Assembly: GCA_963794655.1 (NCBI GenBank)
Contig: CAWCEV010000006.1
Location: 1,984,001-2,048,000, forward strand
DNA length: 64,000 nucleotides
Direction of reading: 5' to 3'
Origin: Roseiarcus sp963794655
GTDB lineage: Bacteria > Pseudomonadota > Alphaproteobacteria > Rhizobiales > Beijerinckiaceae
The translations under genes were made by a program, and so were the position numbers. Each line of letters begins with the position of its first letter. Position 1 is the first letter of the stretch. Positions 52,163 to 60,981 of the stretch are shown piece after piece. Under the pieces are notes generated by a model. The model was not told the origin of the DNA. It did no database searches and saw only the letters and a list, made by a program, of their open reading frames with translations.

Positions 52163-54679
52163 ATGAGCCGCGATCGGGTCACTAGCGGGACCCCGGTAGC
52201 CCGGAGGGACCATCGCCGTCTCCGCGGGTCTCCCAAGGGCGGGAGCGGCGATCGGGCCGCCGGCGAGGCTCCCATGGCCCAGGGCGACGAACAAGCCTCC
52301 CGCGAGGAGCCAGCAATAACCGAACATTCGTTTCGTTACGTTTCGGAGCTCGGCGGCTTCCACAGGGGGGGTGGCCGGGTTTCTCCCTCCGATATGGAAT
52401 TTCCGCCCGATGAAATGGCGAAAATTCCGACTTGGGAAGAGCTGCTCAAATGGTTGCGCCGTCGATACGACGGAAAACGCGATCAAGTCCGCTCGGGCAG
52501 ACGTATCAATGCTCGCCCCCGCGTGGGGGGACAATTCGTCGCCGTCGATAGCGAGGGTCTGAACATCGGCGAGCCGTTTGTCCACGGCGAGGCAAAATAT
52601 CAAAGACAGCGCACCTGCCTTTGGATGGCTGGCGGCGCGGAGGGCTTCGCCAATCAGTCGATAACCGACGTGAACGGGCTATCCTCCGCGGCCATCTTTG
52701 AGTTTCTTTTAAGCCTGCCGCGGCGATTCGCTGCGCCAGATAGCGACGCGCCAGCGCCCATTTTTGTCTCGTTTGGTTTCACTTATGACGTCGCCCAGCT
52801 TATCGCCGATTTCCCTTTTGAAAAAGGATGGGAGCTGCACAATGGAAAACCATGGTCAAAGAGGAACGATAAAGACGTTGAGGAAAATTACCGGCGATGG
52901 GTATTATGGAAGGGATATGGAATTTCCAACATTGCGGGCAAAAGCGTAACGCTGTGCAAATTGCGGAATAGGGATCAGCCATTTCGCGACGGAACCCACG
53001 ATGTCGATTGGATCGAGCGCATTGAGATTTATGACACGTTCGGCTTCTTTGGGAAAAGCTTCTTAGGTGCGATCGCTGAAATGCCCGGCGTGGTTACGGC
53101 CGATGAATTGGCAATCATCAAAGCCGGGAAAGGCGAGCGCGGCAGCTTCAAAGCCGAGAATATTGAAACGATCGAGGAATACACAAGCCTGGAATTGAAA
53201 GCGCTCGTCTGTATGATGACAAAGCTACGCACCTCCCTCAAGGTGGCGATACCTGGCAGGCCGATCGAACTCACCAATTGGTGGGGTGCGGGCGCAATCG
53301 CGAAAGCGCTGCTAAAATCTTACCTTGGGGATCGTCCACGAGCGATCCTAGGCGACGTTGAACAAGACACCGAATGGAGGCGATGGGCCTTTCACGCCTA
53401 TTTCGGCGGCCGAATAGAGTTGATGCAACAGGGGAAACATACGGGTTGGGTTTTCGAGAATGACGTCTCATCGGCCTATCCCGCGAACGCGGCGCAATTG
53501 CCGACCATGAAAGGCGGTGAATGGGTTTTCAAAGTCAGCCCCACGCGCGAGGATCTGGAACACGCGGACATGTTAAGCATGTTTCACGTTCGCACATATG
53601 CGGTCGAAAGGGATTTGCCCTTTTACCCGTTGCCGTTCCGCACGGAACACGGATCCATTATGTTTCCCGCATCCGTTGATGGCTATTACATGCGCGACGA
53701 CGTTCTCGCGGCGCTGAAATGGTTCGAGGAATTTGAACGTCAAAAGAGACTTTCTCATTACGGGCGGAATCCAAAGGGCGCGGTTCTCGAAATTAGCGAA
53801 GGATGGCTTTTTATGCCCGCCAGCGATGAAAAGCCACTCGCTTGGATTAAAGACCTATTCGACTATCGCGCCTCCCTTCCCAAAGGCGACATTCGCGGCG
53901 ACGTTATTAAACTTGGGATCAACTCGATTTATGGGAAGTTTGCGCAACGCGTGGGCAGACGAGGGCAGCCCCCAAAATTTGCCAGCCCATGGTACGCCGC
54001 CGCCATCACGGCCGGAACACGACGCAAATTAATCGAGGCCGCGCTTTGCGATCCCGACTATATCATTGGCTTCGCGACTGACGGCATTTTCAGCACGAAA
54101 CGGCTCGATGTCTATGTGCCGCCGACTAAACAATTGGGCGAATGGGAATTGAAAGTCGCGAAAGAAGGCGCTTCCTTCGTGCAAGCCGGCATCCGCAGCG
54201 TCCATGAAGACGACGAACTAGGCGAAAAGGGAGTGAAAATAGCTTCGCGCGGTTTTTCTCCGCAAAACACCGCGCGCGATGCGGGCTTATCTGCCAAGAA
54301 AGCGCTCGATATCGAGCTTTACGAAAACATTCCTCAGTTTTGGCGGGACGGAAAGCCCTCATATCCGTTTCGCAATCAACAATACATGACGCTCGGCGCC
54401 TGCGTCGTCTCTCGCCATCTGTGGCCCCTTATTGGCTGCTGGAAAATCGGGCCTCGAGAATTGCAATTAGACAAGATGTCGCAAAAACGAATTGTCCCCA
54501 AAAGCGAGCGATTGAGGAAAATGCGTGCTTCAAAGCTCGTTCCGTTGGAAGTCAATCACTTACGCGACATGACGACGATGAGTGCCCCGAGCTTCCCAAA
54601 GTGGCTTAGCCCAAAAACCAAAGTGGCCCGCGCGCTTGATGAGGACGCGGAAAACGTGGTCGCGGGCCTTTCGTTTTAG
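52163..54679 (+). CDS. Family-B DNA polymerase (protein-primed/piPolB-like)
   Basis: 838 residues. The 3'-5' exonuclease motifs are FVAVDSEGL (D129, E131), SFGFTYD (D209) and IEIYDTFGFFGKS (D291). A GGR-type motif (AYFGGRIEL, 412-420) precedes polymerase motif A ENDVSSAYPA (D434), motif B KLGINSIYGKFAQ (583-595) and motif C FATDGIFST (D640). The spacing of about 150 residues between A and B leaves room for TPR-like insertions of protein-primed (phi29-type) or primer-independent polymerases. The first 77 residues are low-complexity, and ATG 52274 or 52394 could be the true start. Composition is AT-rich relative to the host. Confidence 0.85.
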   Translation: MSRDRVTSGTPVARRDHRRLRGSPKGGSGDRAAGEAPMAQGDEQASREEPAITEHSFRYVSELGGFHRGGGRVSPSDMEFPPDEMAKIPTWEELLKWLRRRYDGKRDQVRSGRRINARPRVGGQFVAVDSEGLNIGEPFVHGEAKYQRQRTCLWMAGGAEGFANQSITDVNGLSSAAIFEFLLSLPRRFAAPDSDAPAPIFVSFGFTYDVAQLIADFPFEKGWELHNGKPWSKRNDKDVEENYRRWVLWKGYGISNIAGKSVTLCKLRNRDQPFRDGTHDVDWIERIEIYDTFGFFGKSFLGAIAEMPGVVTADELAIIKAGKGERGSFKAENIETIEEYTSLELKALVCMMTKLRTSLKVAIPGRPIELTNWWGAGAIAKALLKSYLGDRPRAILGDVEQDTEWRRWAFHAYFGGRIELMQQGKHTGWVFENDVSSAYPANAAQLPTMKGGEWVFKVSPTREDLEHADMLSMFHVRTYAVERDLPFYPLPFRTEHGSIMFPASVDGYYMRDDVLAALKWFEEFERQKRLSHYGRNPKGAVLEISEGWLFMPASDEKPLAWIKDLFDYRASLPKGDIRGDVIKLGINSIYGKFAQRVGRRGQPPKFASPWYAAAITAGTRRKLIEAALCDPDYIIGFATDGIFSTKRLDVYVPPTKQLGEWELKVAKEGASFVQAGIRSVHEDDELGEKGVKIASRGFSPQNTARDAGLSAKKALDIELYENIPQFWRDGKPSYPFRNQQYMTLGACVVSRHLWPLIGCWKIGPRELQLDKMSQKRIVPKSERLRKMRASKLVPLEVNHLRDMTTMSAPSFPKWLSPKTKVARALDEDAENVVAGLSF
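54625..54677 (+). terminator. Possible terminator overlapping the polymerase 3' end
   Basis: GGCCCGCG (54625-54632) can pair with CGCGGGCC (54661-54668), followed by TTTCGTTTT. The 28-base loop is long, so it is a weak call. It lies within the last codons of the polymerase gene. Confidence 0.35.
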
Positions 54680-54711
54680 CGGTCTGCCTCAAGGTTGGCC
54701 CCCGCTCGGCG

Positions 54712-55080
54712 ATGTGTGCTCTCGCAGAGTTAAGCAACATTCCAGGGCTGAGACACGGAGGTTCGCTCGATTGGAGCACTCTGCAACGTCAGCACGCGAT
54801 CATGCTCGGAGGCCTATGCGACACCCTGATAAGCTTTTTGTTTGACGTGGCTTGGTCGAGAGCGGCAGCAAGAGCAGAGAACGAAGAAAATCGTTACGAG
54901 GATTTCGAGGCGTTCAACGCCTCGCTCGACGTTGAATTTGGTGATTTTGTAGTCGCTGGTTCCGTATTCCCGGCGAGCAAGATCCTCTTCAAGCTTGACC
55001 CCATCCAGTACGACACGGCGCGAGCCGAATGGGAGGTGGAACAGGGTGCTTTTGTTGACGATGAGGGAGCCGCCGCTTGA
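54712..55080 (+). CDS. Unknown protein translationally coupled to hsdR
   Basis: 122 residues. The TGA overlaps the TTG start of hsdR (TTGA). Mostly helical N-terminal half (CDTLISFLFDVAWSRAAARA), then an acidic C-terminal half (EFGDFVVAGSVFPASKILFK, EWEVEQGAFVDDEG). The ribosome binding site is weak and the true start may be internal. Not an HsdS or HsdM as far as I can see. The coupling suggests it belongs to the restriction operon. Confidence 0.5.
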   Translation: MCALAELSNIPGLRHGGSLDWSTLQRQHAIMLGGLCDTLISFLFDVAWSRAAARAENEENRYEDFEAFNASLDVEFGDFVVAGSVFPASKILFKLDPIQYDTARAEWEVEQGAFVDDEGAAA

Positions 55081-55559
55081 GCGACCGCTACCCGATAATC
55101 GTCTCATCAACATCTTCGTCCTTGCGCGAGGAGACCGTCGAGCTTGCGGCGCTCTCGTGGTTCGAACTGATTGGTTGGAAGACCGTCCCCGGCGATTATC
55201 TCGCGCCCGACGGGCCAATGGGGGCGCGGGCTAGCTATCACGATGCGATTCTGGAACCGGAGCTGCGTGGCGCGCTCGCAAGGCTCAATCCCGAGGCGAC
55301 GCCTGCGATGATCGACGCGGCCATCCGCGCAGTTCGGGCGGCGCCGAGCCAGGACGCGCTCGAAAACAATCGCGTCTTCCACCCACTGCTCGCGACAGGA
55401 GTGTTGGTGGAGGTAAACCGCGACGGCCAGACGCGGACTATCGCTTTGCGGCTGCTCGACCGCGCCAATCTGGGTGCCAACAGCCTCCTCGTCGCCAATC
55501 AGTTCATCGTGCAGGGCGAGCGCGAAAGCGTGCGTTTCGACCTAGTGGATCGAACCTGA
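55077..55559 (+). pseudogene. hsdR: hsdR 5' part (type I restriction subunit), interrupted by IS630
   Basis: Codons 1-156 are HsdR N-terminal sequence (TVELAALSWFELIGWKTVPG, ENNRVFHPLLATGVLVEVNR, NSLLVANQFIVQGERESVRF). The frame then enters the insertion sequence and stops at 55557-55559. The last native residues, RFDL, supply the catalytic Asp of the nuclease domain. Joining base 55544 to base 56693 restores an open frame of 1048 residues. Confidence 0.88.
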
Positions 55560-56690
55560 CAGTTGAATCCCGGATGGGATTCCCTCTGGGATTTCGGCGT
55601 GCGAGTCTGCGTGATGCGCGCAGGAAAATCCCTTTCGGTTTCGTCTGCCGATATTTGTCGGCTCAAAGCCCTGGTTCGTGACCGCAACGCGCCGCAGAAG
55701 CAGGTCTGGCGGGCCGAGATCGTGCTGCTTACGGCCGATGGTGTCGGCACGAACGAGATCATGCGGCGAACCGGCAAGTCCAAGACCTGCGTATGGCGCT
55801 GGCAAGAACGCTTTATCGAGGCGGGGTTCGACGGGTTGCTCCGCGACAAGACGCGTCCCTCGCGCATCCCACCGCTGAGCGCCGGGGCCGCCGAGCGCGT
55901 CGTCGCGCTGACACTTGGCGAACCGCCTGGCGAGACGACCCACTGGACCGGCTTGTTGATGGCGAAGGCGGCGGGGCTCAGCGTCAGCTCGGTTCAACGT
56001 ATCTGGCGCAAGCACGGCCTCCAGCCGCACCGGATGCGCCAGTTCAAGCTGTCCAACGATCCGCGCTTCGTCGACAAATTGCGCGACGTCGTCGGGCTCT
56101 ATGTCGATCCGCCCGCGCACGCCATCGTCCTGTCGGTCGACGAGAAGAGCCAGATTCAGGCGCTGGACCGCACCCAGCCCGGACTGCCGCTGAAGAAGGG
56201 CCGCGCCGGAACGATGACACACGACTACGAGCGGCACGGAACGACGACGCTGTTCGCCGCGATGAACGTCCTCGACGGCACGGTGATCGGCCGCAACATG
56301 CAGCGCCATCGCCATCAGGAGTTCATCCGCTTCCTCAATATCGTCGAAAGACAGGTTCCTGCGGGGAAGACGATCCACGCCATCATCGACAACTACGCCG
56401 CCCACAAGCATCCCAATGTCCGCCGATGGCTCGAACGCAATCCGCGATGGACATTCCACTTCACGCCGACGTCCGCTTCCTGGCTCAACGCGGTCGAGGG
56501 CTTCTTCGCCACTCTCACAAAGCGCAGGCTCAAGCGAGGCGTCTTCCGGTCCGTCACCGATCTGCAAGCCGCGATCAACCGCTTCCTCGAAGAGCACAAT
56601 CAGCAGTCCAGGCCCTTCACATGGACCGCAGACCCGGACAAAATCATCGCCGCCGTCAGGCGCGGGCATCAAGTGTTAGATTCGATCCAC
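55545..56690 (+). mobile_element. Complete IS630-family insertion sequence, 1146 bp
   Basis: Terminal inverted repeats begin GTGGATCGAA at both ends and match at 19 of 22 positions. The element is flanked by a TA duplication (55543-55544 and 56691-56692), the hallmark IS630 target. One transposase gene fills it. Removal of the element plus one TA restores the hsdR frame exactly, so this is a recent clean insertion. Confidence 0.92.
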
Positions 56691-56693
56691 TAG
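55614..56693 (+). CDS. IS630-family transposase
   Basis: 359 residues from the ATG at 55614 (TTG 55563 is an alternative). An N-terminal winged-helix/HTH region (GTNEIMRRTGKSKTCVWRWQ) is followed by the DDE domain: AIVLSVDEKSQIQALDRTQP (D), HAIIDNYAAHKHPNVRRWLE (D) and SASWLNAVEGFFATLTKRRL (E). The last sense codon is the final three bases of the element (CAC); the stop TAG is formed by the duplicated target TA plus the next host base. The gene looks intact. Confidence 0.9.
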   Translation: MRAGKSLSVSSADICRLKALVRDRNAPQKQVWRAEIVLLTADGVGTNEIMRRTGKSKTCVWRWQERFIEAGFDGLLRDKTRPSRIPPLSAGAAERVVALTLGEPPGETTHWTGLLMAKAAGLSVSSVQRIWRKHGLQPHRMRQFKLSNDPRFVDKLRDVVGLYVDPPAHAIVLSVDEKSQIQALDRTQPGLPLKKGRAGTMTHDYERHGTTTLFAAMNVLDGTVIGRNMQRHRHQEFIRFLNIVERQVPAGKTIHAIIDNYAAHKHPNVRRWLERNPRWTFHFTPTSASWLNAVEGFFATLTKRRLKRGVFRSVTDLQAAINRFLEEHNQQSRPFTWTADPDKIIAAVRRGHQVLDSIH

Positions 56694-59371
56694 TTGCCTT
56701 CGTCAACGGGCTTCCGCTCGCGCTGCTTGAGCTCAAAAGTCCCTCGAACGCGCAAGCGACGCTTGCCCGGGCCCACACGCAGCTACAAAATTATCGCGCC
56801 AAGGCGCCGGAGGTGATGCGCTTCAATCAGGTGCTGGTCATCACAGATGGCGTCTCGGCTCGCATCGGGTCGTTGACCGCTGGCCTCGACCGCTTCGCGC
56901 CCTGGCGCACCATCGATGGTGAAAAACTCGAAGACGACGGGCGCTCGCAACTGGAAGTGCTGATCCGGGGCGTTTTCGCGCCAGAGCACTTCCTCGACTT
57001 CGTCGTCGACTATATCGCTTTCGAGGTCGTCGACGGCGTCGTCAAGTCGAAGAAGCTCGCCGGCTATCATCAATTCCACGCGGTGCGAAAAGCGCTGGCT
57101 TCGACAATTGCGGCTTCAGGCGCGGGCGGTACACGCAAGGGCGGCGTCGTCTGGCACACGCAGGGTTCGGGCAAATCCCTGACGATGGTGTTCTTTGTGC
57201 GGCAATTGCAACTTGCCAAAGCGCTGAGAAACCCGACGATCGTCATGCTGACCGACCGCAACGATCTCGACGGCCAATTGTTCGGCGAGTTCAACGCCCA
57301 TGGTGCCGCTCTGCGCGGACGCCCGACGCAAGCCGAGAACGCTGCCGAGATGCGACGGTTGCTGAACGTCGACATCGGCGGACTTGTGTTCACTTCGATC
57401 CAGAAATTTCGCGGCGAGGAGGGCGAACACCCCAAGCTCACAGAGCGTTCGAATGTGATCGTGATCGCGGACGAGGCGCACCGCAGCCAATATGGGTTCA
57501 AGAAACGCTTCGTGGCGGGGGAGGAGGCGGTTAGCGAGCAGATCGGGTTCGCCGAATATGTGCGTCAGGCGCTTCCCAATGCAACTTATGTAGGATTCAC
57601 CGGAACGCCAATCGAGATCGGAGACCGCGACACGACGGCGGTTTTCGGCGAGGTGATCGACACCTACGACATGGCGCAATCGGTCGCCGATCACGCGACC
57701 GTCGCGCTCTATTACACTGCGCGGCTCGCCAGGTTGAAGGTCAAGCTCTCGGATGAAGATCGCGCGGAACTCGATGCCCTGGCGGAGGAACTCAGCGAGG
57801 GGGACGACAGGGACGCCGAACGTGCAAAGAGTAATATCACGCGCTTCGAAGAGGTCGTTGGCGCGCCAGAGCGCGTCAGGGAGATCGCTGCTGATATCGT
57901 TACGCATTTGGAGCAGCGCCGCGAGGCGTTGAGCGGCGGCAAGGGCATGATCGTGACGATCAGCCGACGTGTCGCGGTCGAAATGTATGACGCCATCGCC
58001 GCTTTAAGGCCGGATTGGGTTTCCGCCGACCCACGCGATGATGCGTCCGGCAGTCTCAAGATTGTCATCACGGGCCAGGGGAGGGACGAGCCTGCGCCCC
58101 TGCAACCTCATCTTCGCACCAAAGCGCGCCGGGAGAATTTGGCTAAGCGCTTCAAGAACCCGAATTCCGGCTTCGATCTCGTCATCGTGCGCGACATGTG
58201 GCTGACCGGCTTCGACGCGCCCGCGTTGCACACGCTCTACATCGACAAGCCAATGCAGGGCCATGCGCTGATGCAGGCGATTGCCCGCGTCAATCGCGTC
58301 TTCGGCGACAAACCGGGCGGCCTCATCGTCGATTATCTCGGCATTGGCGCGGAACTGAAGGCGGCGCTCGCGGATTATTCGGCTCGGGATCGCGAGGAGG
58401 TCCGGCTCGATGTAGACGAAGCCGTGCGACAGACACTAGGCCGGCTCGAAGGCGCGGAAGCAATGCTTGCGGACGCGCCTTGGCGCGATTTTTTCCCGGC
58501 GGCCCCGGCGCGACGCCTGACGATCCTGAAACAGTGTCTCGAGGTCGTTCTCGCGAGCGGACGGCGCGAAGATTTCATCCAGGCCGCGCTCGGGATGGAG
58601 ACCGCCTACGGAATTAGCGCAGGCGACGAAAGGGTGACGAGACGACGCGACGAAATTGCGCTGATCGCCGCCATCCGAGCAAATCTCGTCAAATACACGG
58701 GCGGGTCGGGGCGACACCGCGAGAACATAGAGCGCGATATTCGGCAGCTTCTCTCACGCGCGGTGATGGCCGACGGCATCCTCGACGTGTTCAAATCGGC
58801 TGGCCTCGAACAGAGGGACGTTTCAGTCCTTTCGGACGAGTTCCTCTCGGAGGTCGCGCGCACGAAGGAGAAGAATCTCGCCGTCGAGACCCTACGCCGA
58901 TTGCTCGCCGATGAAATCAAGGCGCGCGGCCGTTCGAACATCGTCCAATCCACGAAGCTGAGTGAACGGTTGGACGAGACCCTGCGCCGCTACCACAACC
59001 GGGCGGTCGACAGTCTTCAAGTGATCGAAGAACTGATAGCGCTCGCAAACGATATTCGTGCTGCGAACGCGCGCGGGCGCGAGCTTGGGCTCAACGACGA
59101 GGAACTCGCCTTCTACGACGCGCTCGCCGAGAACGGTTCTGCGAAGGAGCTAATGGCGCATGAACAATTGCGGGTGTTGGCGCAAATGCTTACGCAAACA
59201 ATCCGCGGGTCAGCATCAATCGATTGGACGAAGAAGGATAGCGTCCGCGCGAAGATGAGAATCGAAGTTCGCAAGATGCTGGCGCGATACGGCTATCCGC
59301 CCGATCTGCAAAAGGCCGCGGTCGATCTGGTGATCCGTCAGGCGGAATTGCTGGCCGCTGAATGGACCTAG
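56693..59371 (+). pseudogene. hsdR: hsdR 3' part (type I restriction subunit)
   Basis: 892 residues continuing hsdR after the insertion. FVNGLPLALLELKSPSNAQ gives the E-x-K of the nuclease motif. The SF2 translocase motifs are VVWHTQGSGKSLTMVFFVRQ (motif I), MLTDRNDLDGQLF, IADEAHRSQYGFKKRF (DEAH), VGFTGTPIEIGDRDT and IVRDMWLTGFDAPALHTLYI. The C-terminal helical domain is intact to the stop. No hsdM or hsdS is in the window. Re-initiation inside the IS could in principle give a translocase lacking the full nuclease. Confidence 0.88.
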
Positions 59372-60324
59372 TGGCGGCTGGCGCTAGCGCCTTGATCGCG
59401 TTACGCCCGCACCGCGACTCGGTCGGGCCTCTCGGTGAGCGGGCCCCGGCGAGCGACCTCGCTTGGTCGAGCGATTGGCTGTCTCGCACGGCTAGGGAAC
59501 ACCCGCGACGGCCAAGGGCGCGGCGGAGCAAGTTCGGCTCGCTCCGATCCGCAGCGGGTGCCCGTCCATGCCTGGCCAGCAAGCGGCCCTTCCGCACCGC
59601 CCGTCCGGCCGGATCACCCGCATACTCACAAATCCAAATGGCTTGATGGGATTGGCCCTCAGCCTCGACCCGCCCCGCCGTTTCTGTGCGCGGGCTATAC
59701 TTTAACAAAAGACAGCGTATTACAGACGATATTAATTAGATGTTTAGACAATACGCATTAGCCAACATGCTACACTGAAGCAATACATCTGGCTTCACTT
59801 ACACTTCGCCGCAATGTCGCCACAGCCCAGCCGCCATATGGACAAGTTCGGATTGCGCGTCTTGCCTGCCCCCCCTGATCTGGGATTTTCTTGGATTCTC
59901 TCGCGCGAATCCTTACTTTTCAATGGGTTGCACGGAGCGAAGGCTGGGAACCTTCTTTCCCTGCGCCGCTCGTCATGTGCGAGGCGCCAAAGCGACGCCC
60001 GCTGTCTCGGCGCGAAGAGGGACATAATTTGTCATGCGATCAGATTAACCGAAATTCTGATTTACTGCAACAACTTGTCGCTTTAGCCGCTCCCTTCCGA
60101 TTTGCCTAAACCGAGCGCAACGCGCTCCCGGTTGGTCGGCCCCCATCGCAGCTCTCCATAGTTTGCCCCGCTCCCCCGATCCAGGCGCCGGGCAACCATC
60201 TTTCACAAGACGACTTGTGGATGGCGCCTGAATATGAAACAATTTACATATTGTTTTCAGCAAATCGGCATGCGGTCGCGGCTATCGAGTCGTTCGCGGG
60301 CCGATGGCGGGGAAGGGCGAGCGA
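59372..60324. other. Gene-free boundary region
   Basis: About 950 bases without a convincing gene. An AT-rich stretch (59700-59800) mirrors the one at 46920-47030, followed by the right inverted-repeat copy at 59830-59873. The remainder to 60324 has only short unsupported frames. A small frame around 59838 reading MDKFGLRVLPAPPDLGFSW includes the repeat itself and is more likely repeat than protein. Confidence 0.5.
59830..59873 (-). repeat. Right copy of 44-bp inverted repeat
   Basis: The reverse complement matches 46855-46898 at 40 of 44 positions; differences are at one base after CAGGCAA and three within the central GAA..TG..CC segment. It lies outside the AT-rich stretch, in mirror image to the left end. 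Confidence 0.85.
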
Positions 60325-60864
60325 ATGAAACTGCGGGCGTTCCTGGCAATTGCGGGCTTGGCGGTGGCGGGGCTGGTCGCGGGAGCGACCGCTAGCAAAG
60401 CAGATGTCACTTACATCATCACCGGCACGTTCGACAATTCGACCAGTTTGAGCGGCGAATTCACCGTCAACACCTACGGCTATGTCGAGCTTGCCAGTCT
60501 GCAGCTGACGACATTGGCCGGCGCGATTTCCGGATATTCCTACACCGCAGCCACAGCTGATCCCGACGGCTGCGGAACAAATTGTGTGGGCTATGGCCGG
60601 ACGAATCCGCCCTATTTCGGCGGGTTGCAACTGACCTTCACCAATCCGCTCGGGTCGCCCGGTTCCGATCCGATCATCGGCGGATCGGGTGGTCCCTCGT
60701 GGGAAAATCTTTCATACACGATCGGCGGTCCGCCTATCCGCTACCTCGTGACCGGCGTCGCAACGGCGGTTCCGGAGCCCGCGACCTGGGCGATGATGAT
60801 CGCGGGTTTCTTTGGCCTTGGCGTGGTCGGTTATCGCCGCGCCCGCGTCGTCGCGGCTCTCTGA
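60325..60864 (+). CDS. PEPxxWA-CTERM exported protein
   Basis: 179 residues from the ATG at 60325, with GGAAGG nine bases upstream. A signal peptide (AFLAIAGLAVAGLVAGATA) is followed by a Gly/Ser/Thr-rich extracellular domain with two Cys (PDGCGTNCVGYG). The C-terminal sorting signal is VPEPATWAMMIAGFFGLGVV followed by GYRRAR. Such proteins are exported and sorted by an exosortase system encoded elsewhere, usually into extracellular matrix. It stands alone. Confidence 0.85.
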   Translation: MKLRAFLAIAGLAVAGLVAGATASKADVTYIITGTFDNSTSLSGEFTVNTYGYVELASLQLTTLAGAISGYSYTAATADPDGCGTNCVGYGRTNPPYFGGLQLTFTNPLGSPGSDPIIGGSGGPSWENLSYTIGGPPIRYLVTGVATAVPEPATWAMMIAGFFGLGVVGYRRARVVAAL

Positions 60865-60981
60865 GCCGTCGCGACCAACAAGCCGTCCCGCAGCGGCCGC
60901 GTCGGGGCGGACTTGCGTTTCTATCTCGTCAACTCCTCGGCGACGTCGCAGTCCCGACCATTTGTTGGTCGGCCAGCCGGC

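Larger units (their letters stand above)
46855..59873. mobile_element. Candidate mobile/defence element bounded by inverted repeats
   Basis: 13,019 bp between the outer edges of a 44-bp inverted repeat. Each copy is followed inward by an AT-rich segment. Contents: nuclease-like protein, a two-gene unit of unknown proteins, membrane protein, ribbon-helix-helix protein, two unknown proteins, family-B DNA polymerase, and an orphan hsdR broken by IS630. Base composition in 50.8-54.7 kb is visibly more AT-rich than the flanks. No integrase or other element-wide transposase is seen, so mobility is an inference, and the repeats could be two dispersed host repeats. Confidence 0.4.

Noticed and set aside
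59814..60086. 90-residue frame containing the right inverted repeat
   Set aside because: Its N-terminal part is the repeat itself; the remaining sequence shows no protein family.
46748..60324. tRNA gene or att site at the element boundaries
   Set aside because: I looked for cloverleaf-like sequence and tRNA ends next to the inverted repeats and saw none; a dedicated tRNA search would be needed to be certain.
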